NCBI GenBank assembly: GCA_022495005.1
Contig: JAGYXB010000615.1
Span: 558,001 to 622,000, forward strand
DNA from: Rhyacophila brunnea
Taxonomy: Eukaryota; Arthropoda; Insecta; Trichoptera; Rhyacophilidae
Reading direction: 5' to 3'
Length of the DNA stretch: 64,000 nucleotides
Within the stretch, counting starts at the first letter, position 1; every line of letters begins with the position of its first letter. A model generated the notes under the pieces. It ran no database searches. It worked only from the letters and a program-made list of their open reading frames with translations, and had not been told where the DNA came from. Shown here in pieces: positions 11,440 to 22,689 of the stretch. Made by a program: the position numbers and the translations under genes.

Positions 11440-11852
11440 CATGGCCCCCACATCCTGAAACGGGCCCCCAGGCTAGGATTTTTGGCGGGCCCCCTACCTA
11501 CCGTTAAAGACAAAGGCAGTGTGATGCTGCTCTACAGTAGCGTTTTTCAAATGATGTACGCGGTAAAATTAATGTGTACATTTTGTGTTTTTTTTTGTAT
11601 ATTTTAATGCATCCATTTGAATTATGGAGTTGTCGAGTATCGTTACATAATAAAAAAAAATGTATCATACAATCTTAAATAATAACAGTAGGTATTCAAG
11701 AAAAATAGCACCGCAGGCGACTTTTTTTACCATTAGAAAGATTTTGTGATGTGTGTTTATATCACTTATTTGGTCGACTCGCCACGCCGGGCCCTTCCTG
11801 AGGCCGGGCCTCCAGGCTAGAGCCTTGTCAGCCCCCCTTTGTGGGGGCCATG
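11440..11852. mobile_element. MITE-A copy 2
   Basis: Has the same termini (CATGGCCCCCACA and TGTGGGGGCCATG) and internal order as the other copies. The flanks GATGACAG and GTTGACAG (11432-11439, 11853-11860) are an 8-bp duplication with one mismatch, suggesting an older insertion. Confidence 0.85.
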
Positions 11853-11860
11853 GTTGACAG

Positions 11861-12239
11861 TCTCTGTAAAATGAGTACCTATGTATAACGTAAAATGCGC
11901 ACAGGAAATTCAAGCACTTGTCCGCGTGGGCGCAGACTAATGACGATATCTTTTATGTCAATATATTTAAAATACATCATCAGTTATTAGCTAGTACACA
12001 AATTCGCTACTGCCTACCTGTCATATTTTTTGCATTACATTTTGTTATATAAAAAATCTATCCTGTCTTGCAATAAATCTGTCATGTATAATTAGTTCCT
12101 TTAGTACGAGCCGATGGCTGGCGCTTCGTGTTCATACATAAATCATAATAATACCATAGTGATTAACATTTATTGATTAAATTTATTGGCAAACTCCTGT
12201 TGCATTCCTCTTGGAAATAAGTTACTCCTCTTTGATATG
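11861..12239. other. Intergenic DNA, no gene seen
   Basis: No repeat partner, coding motif or splice structure recognised. Confidence 0.45.
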
Positions 12240-12247
12240 ATATTAAT

Positions 12248-12708
12248 CAGAGCGATGGAGCGGAGCTCGGAGCAGGAGCACGGAGCAGTGGAGCAATGTG
12301 GTTTTACCCAGAGTAAGAGCGGAGCCGGAGCACCAAAAATTTAAAAAAATATCTCCGGATGTTTTTATTATTATTATTAAATTTTCGCCTTAATGAAAAT
12401 AAATTATATTTGACACTTCGCAACACTGGAATTATTTGAAATATGGCAGCAATGCCGAGTGATAAATAAACTCACTTTTTTGAGAGAAGAAGCAAATAAT
12501 GAAAGATGATTTGCTGTCGATTTGATGAATTTTGTTAAATAGAATTAATAAATGACGAATTACTTTGAATGACATATTTTAAAATTTGTGTACATTTAAT
12601 ACCTATTAAAATATTTTACCCGGAGCGGAGCAGAGCCTGGAGCGGAGCTGGAGCAAGTATTAGGTCCCGGAGCGGAGCAACTCAAAAAAGCGTCCACTCC
12701 AACCTCTG
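12248..12708. mobile_element. MITE-G (hAT type) with GGAGC-rich ends
   Basis: The exact 8-bp duplication ATATTAAT (12240-12247 and 12709-12716) flanks ends starting CAGAGCGATGGAGCGG and, on the other strand, CAGAGGTTGGAGTGG. Both subterminal regions are packed with GGAGC/GGAGCGG units, probably transposase-binding repeats by analogy with other hAT elements. The 461-bp body is AT-rich and non-coding. Confidence 0.85.
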
Positions 12709-13140
12709 ATATTAATTGACAAATTATTTAATTTTTCTTTCTTACCGTGTTCGGTACATTGTAGGAAAGGACGAATTAAAATTTACCGAAATCATCATGC
12801 CGATTCACAAATGCCAGAAAAGACTTCAAGTGGAATCGATTTATTGTCGAAAAGTGCAGTCGAAATGGTAATTCTCAGAAATTTAAGAAAATAATGAAGG
12901 AACACTTAAGATTAAATTTGTGAATTGAACATTAATTTGAAATAAATATTTAATAATAATTTCAGTTGATACACACTTGCTTTTTACATAACATTATTAA
13001 TGGTTTTAACACTTTGGAATTTGAATTTAAATTCTAATTGATTTAAGTTTTGAACTTTTCCATATGAGTAGTTTTTTTGCGTTCTGGGTTTCGCCTTTCG
13101 GCATCTTCAGGCTCTTACAATGTAAATGCATACTGACAAC

Positions 13141-13464
13141 CATATAACAGATTAATAAATATAATTCCGATATGCTATAACCCAATACACTACATTTTGA
13201 CGCAGGGTATTGAATGTGTGAGTATCCTACGAAAATGAACTATACATTATACACGTACAATACTGTGTGTTACAGTTATTTCAAATACTGAATATTGAAT
13301 GAGCGTCAGTGTATAAAACGAGAGCAGTTGTCAGAACAAAATACTCGCGTATTCTTTCTTAGCTCGTCATTAAGTTTATCCCATATTCTTCCACACTTGA
13401 CATCGGTTGCCTGTTTCTCCACACCCGTTAGGTATTTCAGTTCCCAGTATTTTTGAGTTCCCTG
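13141..13464 (+). mobile_element. MITE-E copy 2
   Basis: The left flank CTGACAAC (13133-13140) is matched on the right, but the right copy is split: CTGAC at 13465-13469, and AAC after the MITE-H insertion at 14102-14104. The body aligns with the copies at 9652 and 35252 (GTGTGAGTATCCTACGAAAA, AGTTCCCTG end). Confidence 0.85.
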
Positions 13465-13469
13465 CTGAC

Positions 13470-14093
13470 TAGGGATTGCAATATCGAATGAAAATGTCAA
13501 TACCGGTTTTTCGGTATTTCTTATTGAATACCGGTATTTCTTAAACATTAAAGAAACAGAAGTAGGTGCTTATCAATAAATATAGCTATTAACATCTTTT
13601 AAAAATATTATTTTATGGCAAAAACCTACATACTTATATTTATTATGTTGATATTTAAAACTATGTATTGATCATAATTGTAGAACTAGTGATTTTTTAC
13701 AAATAATTTGAATATATTGATTATTACTCAAAAGTTCATCAAGCGAAAATAAGTTCGGCTGCAGTAAAAGCTTCTTAAATTCAACGCTTGTCAGTCATCA
13801 ATAATTATAGGATAATTGAACATTTTTGTCACAGATGTTTTCTATTTCGAAATAATATTATGATAATTTGTAAAATTTATTTGATGAAATTTGTTTTATT
13901 ATTTTTTCACCTCTATTGGATTCACTATATTTTTGCATTTTAGCAGTACATAACTTTCATTCATTTTCAAAAACGCAAACGAATGTGCTTTCTTAATACT
14001 GAAAATGCCGGTATATTGGATTTTTAAAACCGGTATTTCGGTATTGATAAATACTGGAATACCGGCTTTGAAATACCGGTATTGCAACCCCTA
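13470..14093. mobile_element. MITE-H copy 1 (hAT type)
   Basis: Termini TAGGGATTGCAAT and ATTGCAACCCCTA, with exact 8-bp duplication CTGCTGAC (13462-13469 and 14094-14101). Subterminal regions repeat ACCGGTATTTC motifs on both sides. It landed exactly on the right edge of MITE-E copy 2. 624 bp, non-coding. Confidence 0.9.
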
Positions 14094-14490
14094 CTGCTGA
14101 CAACGTCTATGTCGTATACAGTTAATTCTCGCTTATGTTATAATACATGCATACAATCAAATAAGATACACAACTAATTACCTACTTAGTAAAGGATCAA
14201 GTATAAAAATATAATAAAGTATTTCGGGCATTTTTTTCATTCAGGATGAACAAAATATAGACATGTACATAAGTGTCTATTGTAATTAAATTAATATCGA
14301 ATATTTATTTTCAATTAATAACCATTTAAAATGTGTAAGTAATGCATTCTCTAAAATAATCGTGGTTTTAAAATAAATTTTGTATCTCTAATATAAACTT
14401 TACATAATAATTGTATTAAATTCGTACATAATACAGTTTCAGCAAAGAACTTCCTGTCATTTGTGAACCAACTTGATGTTTTCGGCTAAT

Positions 14491-15068
14491 TTTACCACGT
14501 TTTTCTTAGCTCGTATTTTTGTTTGTCCGGTGGTTGTTTATCCAGTACAAATCTTGCAATCGATTATTAACTAACTTCCAGACTAGCTAGACATTTGAAA
14601 CTTTTACAATATATCAGAACACGATGCCAATGCATTCTTTTAATACTTTTAGCCATTTAAGTATAATTGAATTCATCTTCAGTTAATTCTGTTTTGTATG
14701 AAAAGTTATTTCGGAAGAAATCCGTAATCCAATTCACTATTATTGGTTGCTAAGGGGGTGGTCCTAACAACTAAATTATTAATATATACGTGCGTTACTA
14801 TGGACATCAAAATGACATTTCAGTATTCTATATTTGTTTGTTTGTTGCAAAATAGCAAAAAAATGATTTGTTGATAATTGCCTTATTTGTCCTAAATTTA
14901 ACCCATAGCTTACGGGCCGCACAAAATTGTATTTTTGCTAATTACTTTTCAAATGCAAATTACAAAATTAATTAAAAGGCCCCGTAAGCATTGTGTTAAT
15001 ACATAGAATTGTCAAGTTTATATGATTCAACAGAAAATTTAAAAAGTTATTTTTATCTTGTAATTATT
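14491..15068 (+). repeat. Rep-I copy 1
   Basis: An unclassified repeat shared with 17768-18434 and 41541-41994. It begins TTACCACGTTTTTCTTAGCT, includes AGAACACGATGCCAATGCAT and ATATATACGTGCGTTACT, and ends TTTTTATCTTGTAATTATT. It has no terminal inverted repeats and no open frame. This copy has extra internal sequence (about 14850-15000), including a short CTTACGGGCC/GGCCCCGTAAG inverted repeat at 14912-14991. Confidence 0.7.
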
Positions 15069-15632
15069 CCATAGTGACGTTGTCAACTTCTATCAAAGAA
15101 TTAGTACTTAGCATTTTGTGCCTCTTTTTACCACTGCCTACATATTAATCGCAATTAAGGTGAATACTAATTGCGAGCTTCGTATTTTTCCGCCGGTACC
15201 TCTGTTAGGCGGCGTATTCACCTTAACCTTAACAGTAAAATTGTTCCACACAACCATCCACAACACGGTGATTAATCGCTATGAAGTTTGCAAATTAGTG
15301 TTACGATGAAAGTCAGTTAGTGGAAAATAATATATTTTTATTAGACAGAATGCTCCACCTAGTACCTTAGGTAATTAGAGACACATAGCAGCAAAATACG
15401 TAATTAAAAAAAAATATATTTAATAATGTTGATTGATAATTTACATATTGTATATTAATTAATTGATTAATTTAATTACCCATCTAAAACCATTTAAAAG
15501 AATAGTAAATATTTTCAAAATCATTGATAAATTTACAATTAAAAAAAAACTTGTTAAAAATGTACTTTCGTTAATGAACAATTAATTACGGTTACATGTA
15601 AATTGTACGTAAAACATTTCACCGTGGCACAG

Positions 15633-16180
15633 TTCACCGTGAGATTTTTTATCGGAAAGAGATGGCCGTAATAATATACTATACGGTCTCTAATTTTATT
15701 AGATTCAATATAAACATTAATTCAATTTTCATAGCTGATTTTGGCAAAATTCATGAATTCAAGTATGAGAACCTAACCTAACCTAACAAATAATCCAGTA
15801 TATCGGCTATATTCAAAATTTCTTTGCTGCTGACTTCCTGTAAAGTGTAAACCGACAAGAACCGTGTTTTATTTATATATGAATTTTGTGTCCGTACTAT
15901 AAATACGACCCAAAAAGATTGGACGGTCTTTAATATACGGCCATATGGCGGCTCTCGTGGTGCAGTGGGTAAGGCGCTGGCCTTCCACCCGAGAGTTCTG
16001 GGTTCGATTCCCGGTCATGACAAAAACATTTATGTGTTTTTCTCAAAGCCTGGGTGTTTGTGATTGTTCAAAATTACTAACAACCACCTTGTACGAAAAA
16101 GCAAGGACATGGTTACTAATAATTCAAAAAAAAAAAAAAATATACGGCCATATATCTCCGATACAACATTTCACGGTGAA
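15633..16180. mobile_element. TIR-W inverted-repeat element carrying SINE-2
   Basis: The ends TTCACCGTGAGATTTTTTAT and, on the other strand, TTCACCGTGAAATGTTGTAT, with matching ATGGCCGTA further in, form inverted repeats of about 40 bp. Similar ends occur at 57773-57822 and 55635-55680. The SINE-2 copy at 15947-16140 is nested in the right arm. Confidence 0.6.
15947..16140 (+). mobile_element. SINE-2, tRNA-derived, with 13-bp target duplication
   Basis: The head has an RNA polymerase III box A (TGGTGCAGTGGG, about 15958) and box B (GGTTCGATTCC, 16001-16011). A short body and a poly(A) tail of about 15 bases follow. The exact duplication TATACGGCCATAT flanks it at 15934-15946 and 16141-16153, as expected for LINE-mediated insertion. 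Only one copy is in the window. It appears young, because tail and duplication are intact. Confidence 0.9.
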
Positions 16181-16720
16181 GTATGGTACAAGTTTCCGGC
16201 AGTTCACGACTAATTACATATTATTATTGTATGGTTAAGTTTATTGTTGAATAATTCATAGTTTTAATGCATTATAATATATTTGAGGTATAACTTTAAT
16301 TTTTTTTACGATATTTCAAATTTAGTTTCAGTGTTGTGACCTTGCCGGATCTAGGTACCTCAGAGCATTCGCTTTAAGATTTTCATTGTATTTAGGAAAA
16401 GGAATTAATTTTACACATACCTCAGATTTTTTTTATTTATTTATAAAGCTTATTTTTCAATAGTTTATGAAAATGATATCTTAACTTATAACTGGCCACC
16501 ACCTGAATATCCCCATACAAAATATCACTATTAAGTGAACTCAGCAGAATGCTAATACAATTAATATAATATAGCTACTGCATAAATAAATCAGTTTACT
16601 GGTACAATCTGACGATTTAAAATCTAATTATTCTAATAGAGGGTGTAAAATAAACGGGCTACTCTCATGTTTGAATTAAGTCAAATAAAATTGTTATTTA
16701 TAAAGTCAACTATATTTTTT
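16181..16720. other. Intergenic DNA, no gene seen
   Basis: AT-rich sequence without recognisable repeat or coding signal. Confidence 0.45.
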
Positions 16721-16721
16721 T

Positions 16722-17283
16722 TTCGACCATGTCCGATCCTAACCCCCGTTTCACACGGGACACCAGTGTTGCGCCCGTATATAATAAGGAGGTCTTTGTA
16801 TTCGAATGAAGGGGCCTTTGTATTATGTTTATGAACGCCCACAGCTAATGAGTCAACGCATAGTTTCGCGATATAAATTAGAACATAAAACTGGCTGCGG
16901 TCATAAAAACATGTGTATCGGCGGCTTGAGAATGTAGCGGCCGACGGAAAAGTGTACCGGACACGCTTTGACTCGGGGCGTTCATAAACATAATACAAAG
17001 GCCCTTTTATTCGAATACAATAGCCTCCTTATTATATAAGAGTGCGACACCGGTGTCCCGTCTGAAACGGGCCTAATAGGATCATATGGGCCTCCACAGA
17101 GTAGAGGTTTGTATTAACAGATTTTGTGTGGAGAAATGGATGTCAGCCACTTGCTCAACCTATTAGGTCCATAACCTGACTCACACACAAATTGAAAAAC
17201 GTGTGTACTTGCCAGACCCAGGATTCGAACCTGGGACCGATGGCGTGATAGTCCAACGTTTAAGCCGCGCGGCCACCGTGGGC
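16722..17283 (-). mobile_element. SINE-1 copy, interrupted
   Basis: The SINE-1 tail (TTTCGACCATGTCCGATCCTAA) lies at 16722-16742. The rest, including box B and the GCGCGGCTTAAACG-type head, resumes at 17077-17283. The gap is an inserted Harbinger-type MITE. Joined across the gap, the SINE is near full length. Confidence 0.9.
16743..17073. mobile_element. Harb-Q, PIF/Harbinger-type MITE
   Basis: A 331-bp element with long inverted repeats of about 105 bp (CCCGTTTCACACGGGACACC at the left; CCCGTTTCAGACGGGACACC as the reverse complement of the right). It has the 3-bp duplication TAA at 16740-16742 and 17074-17076, exactly within the SINE-1 tail. A 3-bp TWA target site with GGGCCCGTTT-like ends is typical of the PIF/Harbinger superfamily. 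The 105-residue open frame inside it is not a gene. Confidence 0.85.
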
Positions 17284-17300
17284 GTTATAATTTAAGTATC

Positions 17301-17306
17301 TTTAAT
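17301..17306 (-). terminator. Possible polyadenylation signal for the esterase
   Basis: On the minus strand, ATTAAA lies about 155 nt after the stop codon at 17461-17463 and just before the SINE-1 copy. It is a common AATAAA variant. No transcript evidence is available. Confidence 0.35.
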
Positions 17307-17460
17307 ATAACGTGGTCCAACTTATTATAATATAGGTACGTACAAAACTGAAAACTGCGTACCGAGGTAATTAATTTTATCCAGGTTCTATGCGTAGGTG
17401 CTTGAGAGTAACCTGTTTGTTTTTAACACCCCCAATTACTTATCATTAATAATATTAATT

Positions 17461-20400
17461 TTAAATGAGAACTAATTGTAATTTTACATTTTTTTTATAT
17501 TGTTTATAAAGCTCGTTCCAGAATTTTTCTCGACGATTATCAGGATTTGTTGACATCTTCATGTCTTCGGATATCTCTAAATAATTCATCTCTGTTTTGC
17601 TGACGGGATTCCACTTAACGTCTAAAAGGGTGGAATGCTCCGGCGTTGGATTCCTTTAAATTGATAAGCACCAGTAAATTAACACATATTATATATAGTT
17701 ATGGAAAAATGTACAGTGTAATTCAGAGGTCAACAACCTTTTCACACTCATCGACCACATTCAATTATTTTTTTACAACGTTTTTCTTGGCTCGTATTCT
17801 TATTTGTCCGGTACAAATCTTGCAATCGATATTTAACTAACTTCCCGACTAGCTAGACATTTGAAACTTTTAGAATATATCAGAACACGGTGCCAATGCA
17901 TTTCTTTAAGTTGAATTGAATTCCTTTTTAGACTTTTCAGTTAATTCTGTTTTGTATGAAAAGTTATTTCGACACCATTATTGGTTGCTAGGGGTATGTG
18001 GTCCTAGCAACTAAATTATTAATATATACGTGCGTTACTATGGAAATCAATATGACATGTCAAAATGACATTTTTAATGACAACTTTTTTTGATCGTTTA
18101 AGCTATAGATCTACCATCGTAAGTTGGCAGCCGGTCGAATTTGAAACTAAAATTGTCTATCGAGGATAAATTTGTTACAAATGCCATTTAATTTTACAAC
18201 ATGTTTCTCGAATTATGGATTGCATAATATTTGTACAGAAATCTACTACCAATAAAAAATTATAAATTACCATTTTTTTGTTAGTTATGGTAATATTCTC
18301 AATGTCATACTAGCGCCCTCGCTGAAATGCCAATTTATGATGGTAGATCTATAGTCAAGTCAAGTTTATATGATTCAACAGAAAATTTAAAAACATTGTA
18401 AGTATATAAAAATTTCTTTTTATCTTGTGATTATTTACTTATAATGAAAGGGCCTCTGCAAGATAGTATTTAATAAAAGATAGGCAACGTAAAAAATAAT
18501 TATCAGGCTCTTTATTATACACCACTTAATCCAATTGACCCACGATGGCCGCGCGGCTTAAGCGTCGGCCTATAACGTTGCGGGTCCCATGTTCGAATCG
18601 TAGGTCTGGCAAGTACACATATTGTTTTTCAATTTGTGTATGAGTCAGAGTATGGACCTAATAGGTTGAGCAAGTGGCTAACAGTTATTTCTCGTAAAAA
18701 CAAAATCTGTCAATGCAAACTTTCACTGTGGAGGCCCATACGGATCGGATATGGTAAAAAAAGTGGATTAATTAAAATGATAATTTACTTCTTATTTTTA
18801 TATAATACATAATAGATAGTATTCTTACCCATATTTGGCAAAATTTGTCCACATCTTCACCACATTCTTTCTGAGTATATCGGAAGGGCTGCCATTTTTT
18901 GTTTTTAAGTCGACAATTTTTGTCTTGAAGATATATCCCACATCATCTTCATGGCACGCTCCATTAGATATGAGTTCTCTGTGCTTTTTATAAAAGTTCA
19001 AATCCCCGTCGAACGAAAATCTATAAAAGTACAATGGAGCTTTCTGTTTGGCCACAGACAATTTACTGGCGTATATTATCTTGTAGAAAAACGCAAAATC
19101 TGTCATCAAATCAAAATATTTTTCGATAGAATTGACAGACAAGTCATCACCAGCAAAATAAAAATTTTTTATTTTCTCAGCAATTTCAATCGATTCAGAC
19201 GAGTTCATAGGGTAACCAAAATCTAATGGGACAAAATATTGAAAGTTATCATTAAAACTTTTAAAATAATATTCGTCTGCCAGAGCACCGATTTCCCAAA
19301 TGACACCTTCTTTATCAGTGTATCCTGTTATAAACGGGACATCAGAAATGTTTCCATCTCGAATGAGATCAAGGGGATGACAAGAAATAAAGGTTTCTTG
19401 ACCAAGAATAGGTTTTTCAATGACAGGTGCAAAAGGATACGCAGGATCTCTTCTTTTATCTTCAACTGTTGCAACAAGTTGAGAAAGCTTAACCAATTTT
19501 TCTACAGACTCGTTTTTTAGTTGTTCAAAAATTTTCGTTGGATCTGTATTTTTATTTCCGAGGAGTTCTGTAAGTTTTATTGCACTTTCAATGGGCTTAA
19601 CTTTATCATCAAGATATGCCCACTGATTTAAACATGATCCAGATTGGGCAATCGCCTTATGAAACAATCCTTTAGCCATTGGCGATATCATTAAGAATTG
19701 CACTGCAGCTCCACCGGCGCTCTGTCCGAATATTGTGACATTTTTTGGATCACCACCAAAGTGTTTGATATCATTCTGTACCCACTTTAAAGCCATGACC
19801 ATATCTTTTAATCCAGCATTTCCTGGTACTTCGGACGTTTCCAAGCATAAGAATCCTAAAACACCAAGTCTGTAGTTGACTGTGACAAGAATTACATCTT
19901 GTTCTATGAGATAATCAGGCCCATAAACATCTGTACTAGCTGAACCAGAGAAGTATCCTCCGCCATGGATCCAAACCATGACAGGTAAAAGGGAAAGCAT
20001 CCTAGTTGGAACATTGGGTGTGTAGACATTTAAGAATAAGCAGTCTTCCTCTCCTAGATACATTTTTTGTTGGATGTATAAATCGGATTGGGCACATACG
20101 CTTCCTTCCTTCGTCGCATCTCGAACTCCGGACCAGGGATTTAAAGCTTGTGGATCCTAAAAAGATTAAATGAATATATAACACTTAGCTATAGTGTTAT
20201 TGTACGAAAAATGCTTTACGTCAGCATTTGGTCATTACGACCAGAAGGTGGTTGATGTTATTTGAATCATAGCCTGATTCTTTATCGGTTACTTTATGTA
20301 TTACCGGTCATGGTGCTCACTAACAGGAATGGTTGATTGACATTAACTAAAACCTTTTGAACAAAATAAAGTCAAAATAGTATAATAATCTATCAAAATA

Positions 20401-20602
20401 ATGGTTCCCAAAAAGGGTTTAAAATTCAATGTTTAAAATGATTATCCGATGTTTAATCTAGTACCTTAAAACGCAAAGGTCCAACCGGTGGACTTGCATA
20501 GGGGATTCCTTGAAAGCTCAAATATTCTGTTCCAGATAGGGTCGTGAAAAGCTGACCTCTCAGTGCTCCAAGGCTGGTTTCAATTACTGGTAGGTCAGAC
20601 AT
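17461..20602 (-). CDS. Carboxylesterase (type-B, alpha/beta hydrolase), 3 coding exons, 552 aa
   Basis: It would hydrolyse carboxylic esters; natural substrate unknown. Exons are 20602-20465 (46 codons, start MSDLPVIETS), 20156-18829, and 17653-17461, joined at GT/AG sites with frame kept. The join GPLRFK-DPQALNPW is typical of the family, as is the phase-2 intron before NPTPE. Domain order: RF at about 44-45; Cys67/Cys85, the usual first disulphide pair; oxyanion-hole HGGG at 110-113; nucleophile Ser192 in FGQSAGG; Glu329 in TDKEG; His448 in GACHEDD. The triad is complete and the length is normal. No signal peptide is visible, so a cytosolic enzyme is likely. GQSAG replaces the commoner GESAG and recalls juvenile hormone esterases, but the DQ motif of those enzymes is DM here (164-165), so a specific name is not justified. 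The introns carry Rep-I, Mar-P and SINE-1. Confidence 0.93.
17768..18434 (+). repeat. Rep-I copy 2 (in esterase intron)
   Basis: Shares the Rep-I start (ACAACGTTTTTCTTGGCTCG) and end (TTTTTATCTTGTGATTATT) with copies at 14491 and 41541. It is interrupted by the mariner-type MITE at 18106-18351. It lies in the last intron of the esterase, antisense to it. Confidence 0.75.
18106..18351. mobile_element. Mar-P copy 2, 246-bp MITE with an in-window empty site
   Basis: Inverted ends TAGATCTACCATCGTAAGTT and ATTTATGATGGTAGATCTA sit between TA duplications at 18104-18105 and 18352-18353. Rep-I copy 3 has the uninterrupted site (GTTTAAGCTAGTCAAG near 41910-41925), so the insertion gained exactly one TA plus 246 bp. 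This supports Tc1/mariner-type integration. Confidence 0.92.
18539..18760 (+). mobile_element. SINE-1 copy (in esterase intron)
   Basis: Near full length: CCCACGATGGCCGCGCGGCT head, a slightly mutated box B (TGTTCGAATCG), standard body, and a tail with part of the GATCC palindrome lost. Antisense to the esterase, 69 bp from the donor side of the last intron. Confidence 0.85.
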
Positions 20603-21059
20603 TTTGCTCCACGTTTACCCTGAAAGTGTATCATTTTAATATTTGATTTTTACTAGCCTACATAGAGAAAATTAGTCAGGATACTAAAATAAAGTTACTT
20701 ATTTTTCTTATACAGTAGTAAATGTTTCATATTATATAAATAACAGTTTTGATTTCATTTTGTAATTCATTAGTCATTTTCCAATTTTTTTTATTCTGAT
20801 GTAGTTCATTGTTAAATTAGTGTCTAGCTCTGAGACCACAGCAAAATTGCGAAGCATGCGAAATTAAAATAAATCCAAACAGTAGGTAAAGCTTGTTGCG
20901 ATCCAACAAGTAAACAGTGTAGGTACTTCTGCCGTTTTGGCGTGAAATGAAGATCGCCAATTTTTCTTAATACCATAAGTATACCATATTGACCTTATTG
21001 ATAAATTAATTGATAAATTACATTAAAAAATATTAAAATTAACTAATGAGTAGGTAACA

Positions 21060-21303
21060 CCCACGATGGCCTTGCGGCTTAAGCGTCGGTCTATAGCGTC
21101 GTGGGTCCCAGGTTTGAATCCTGAGTCTGGCAAGTACACGTCATATCGTTTTTCAATGTGTGTATGAGTCACAGTATGGACCTAATAGGTTGAGCAAGTG
21201 GCTTACATTCATTTCTCGTAAAATCAAAATCTGTTAATACAAACCTTCACTCTCTGGAGGCCCATATTATGATCCTATTAAGATCGGGCATGGTCGAAAG
21301 AAG
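21060..21303 (+). mobile_element. SINE-1 copy (in 5' UTR intron)
   Basis: Head CCACGATGGCCTTGCGGCTT, box B GGTTTGAATCC with one change, full body and the GATCCTATTAAGATCGGGCA tail. Antisense to the esterase. Confidence 0.85.
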
Positions 21304-22120
21304 AAAGAAGAATAAGTAGGTACCTAACTCAAAGCATTTAAGCGAAAAAAATGTAATTATAAGATAAACTGCAATTAAAAAAGTAACTAGGTATATATTA
21401 TTACAAAATGGAGGCTTTCACATATTTTGATGATTATTTTTATCATTGACATAATATTATCATTCTTTGATAAATTTTACTGTGTGTATAGCCGAGCTCT
21501 TTTAAAAATATTTGCATAGATTTAATAATATGTATTTTTATTTAATTAAAAAAATAAGGAAATTAAAAAATATATATACTTTTATATATTATTATATATA
21601 TATATTTTTTTTAATATCAAAATATAAATTAAGGGGAATCATTTCAACATACCTAACTGTTTCCAACTGCTGTGCATAGTTATATTGTTATATACAATTC
21701 CAAATTAGAATTTGTAATAATAACAGATAGCCAGTTTTAAAAAATGACATCAATTAAAGATGACATTCAACACATCACTACAGGTTTTTATTATGAAGAG
21801 TTTAAGCTGTTGAATTAATATCTATATGTACGTACCTACACCAACGGAGATATAGAGAATTATAAATGTAATAATACATTATTTATCAATAAACTAAAAC
21901 CGTGTGAACACACAAACAACTTTGATACTGCTATTAATGACATAAACAACTCACAACACTGTCTATATCATTGCAAAACTGCATTATATTTTATAATGTG
22001 GGCCTCGAACTACAAGAATCCGTTAAAATAAATTCGATTACATAGGTACTCACACGTCAGACATTAAGAAAAAACGGAATTATTAACGTGTGCAACACTA
22101 AATATTTTAAATAAAAAATG
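21304..22120. other. AT-rich intronic DNA with an AT microsatellite
   Basis: Contains an (AT)n tract at about 21565-21615. No coding exon candidates or repeats with partners were recognised. Confidence 0.5.
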
Positions 22121-22127
22121 GCTTACC

Positions 22128-22260
22128 TTCGGTCTGTTTTTAAAATATCACAATAAATAATAGAACGTTCCAATGTATTATAAAAGAATGTGAGGTTATG
22201 TGTATCACTCAAACCGTATGTTGTACAACTGGAAATAAGTATCGCCGGTCGCGGTGAACG
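22128..22260 (-). promoter_or_regulatory. Candidate esterase promoter and first non-coding exon
   Basis: Upstream of the donor at 22127 the minus strand has TTTTATAATA at 22175-22184. Beyond it lies a more GC-rich block (CGGCGATACTT, CGCTCACCGTTCACCGCGACC) up to about 22260. The layout fits a TATA-type promoter with a short first exon, but the start site is not proven. Confidence 0.4.
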
Positions 22261-22689
22261 GTGAGCGATTTCGTTTTTATCCATTGCGAAATTCGATTAC
22301 GAAAGTCGCAATTGGTCAACTTTGGCGGGAATTGATTTTATTGGCTGGTAAACTATATTATAAACCGTTATATTCAATTTACGTTGATTCAATATATAAT
22401 ACGGTTTAGAGTTCTGTATATAAACGGATCGTTGTAGGTTCAATGTTTCATTTCTTACTTGAGAACTTGCAGAATGTTTATCAAATCTCCTGGGAGTGTT
22501 GAATATGGCAGGTGAAAACCTTCTCAAGTTAGTCTAATTCTCGGTTAGCCCGATCGGCTATTCACTATTGCATGAAGTTTTATTGACAACTGCTTGTAAA
22601 ATCTTCATAGGTATTATATAAGAGAAAACATTACAGGCCAACATACATACACGGAGATTTAAATTGTGCCTGATTATGCAGATTTTAAG

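Larger units (their letters stand above)
20619..22127 (-). other. Probable 5' UTR intron of the esterase
   Basis: Seventeen bases before the start codon, the minus strand has a good acceptor (ACACTTTCAG then GGTAAACG) at 20620-20621. About 1.5 kb upstream, GACCGAAG followed by GTAAGCC (exon end at 22127) is a strong donor. The intervening sequence has many stops and a SINE-1 copy. Inferred only from splice signals. Confidence 0.55.

Noticed and set aside
16681..16998. 105-codon minus-strand open frame
   Set aside because: It lies mostly inside the Harbinger-type MITE and runs through its inverted repeat.
18951..19520. Two plus-strand open frames of 91 and 93 codons
   Set aside because: They are antisense shadows of the esterase main exon.
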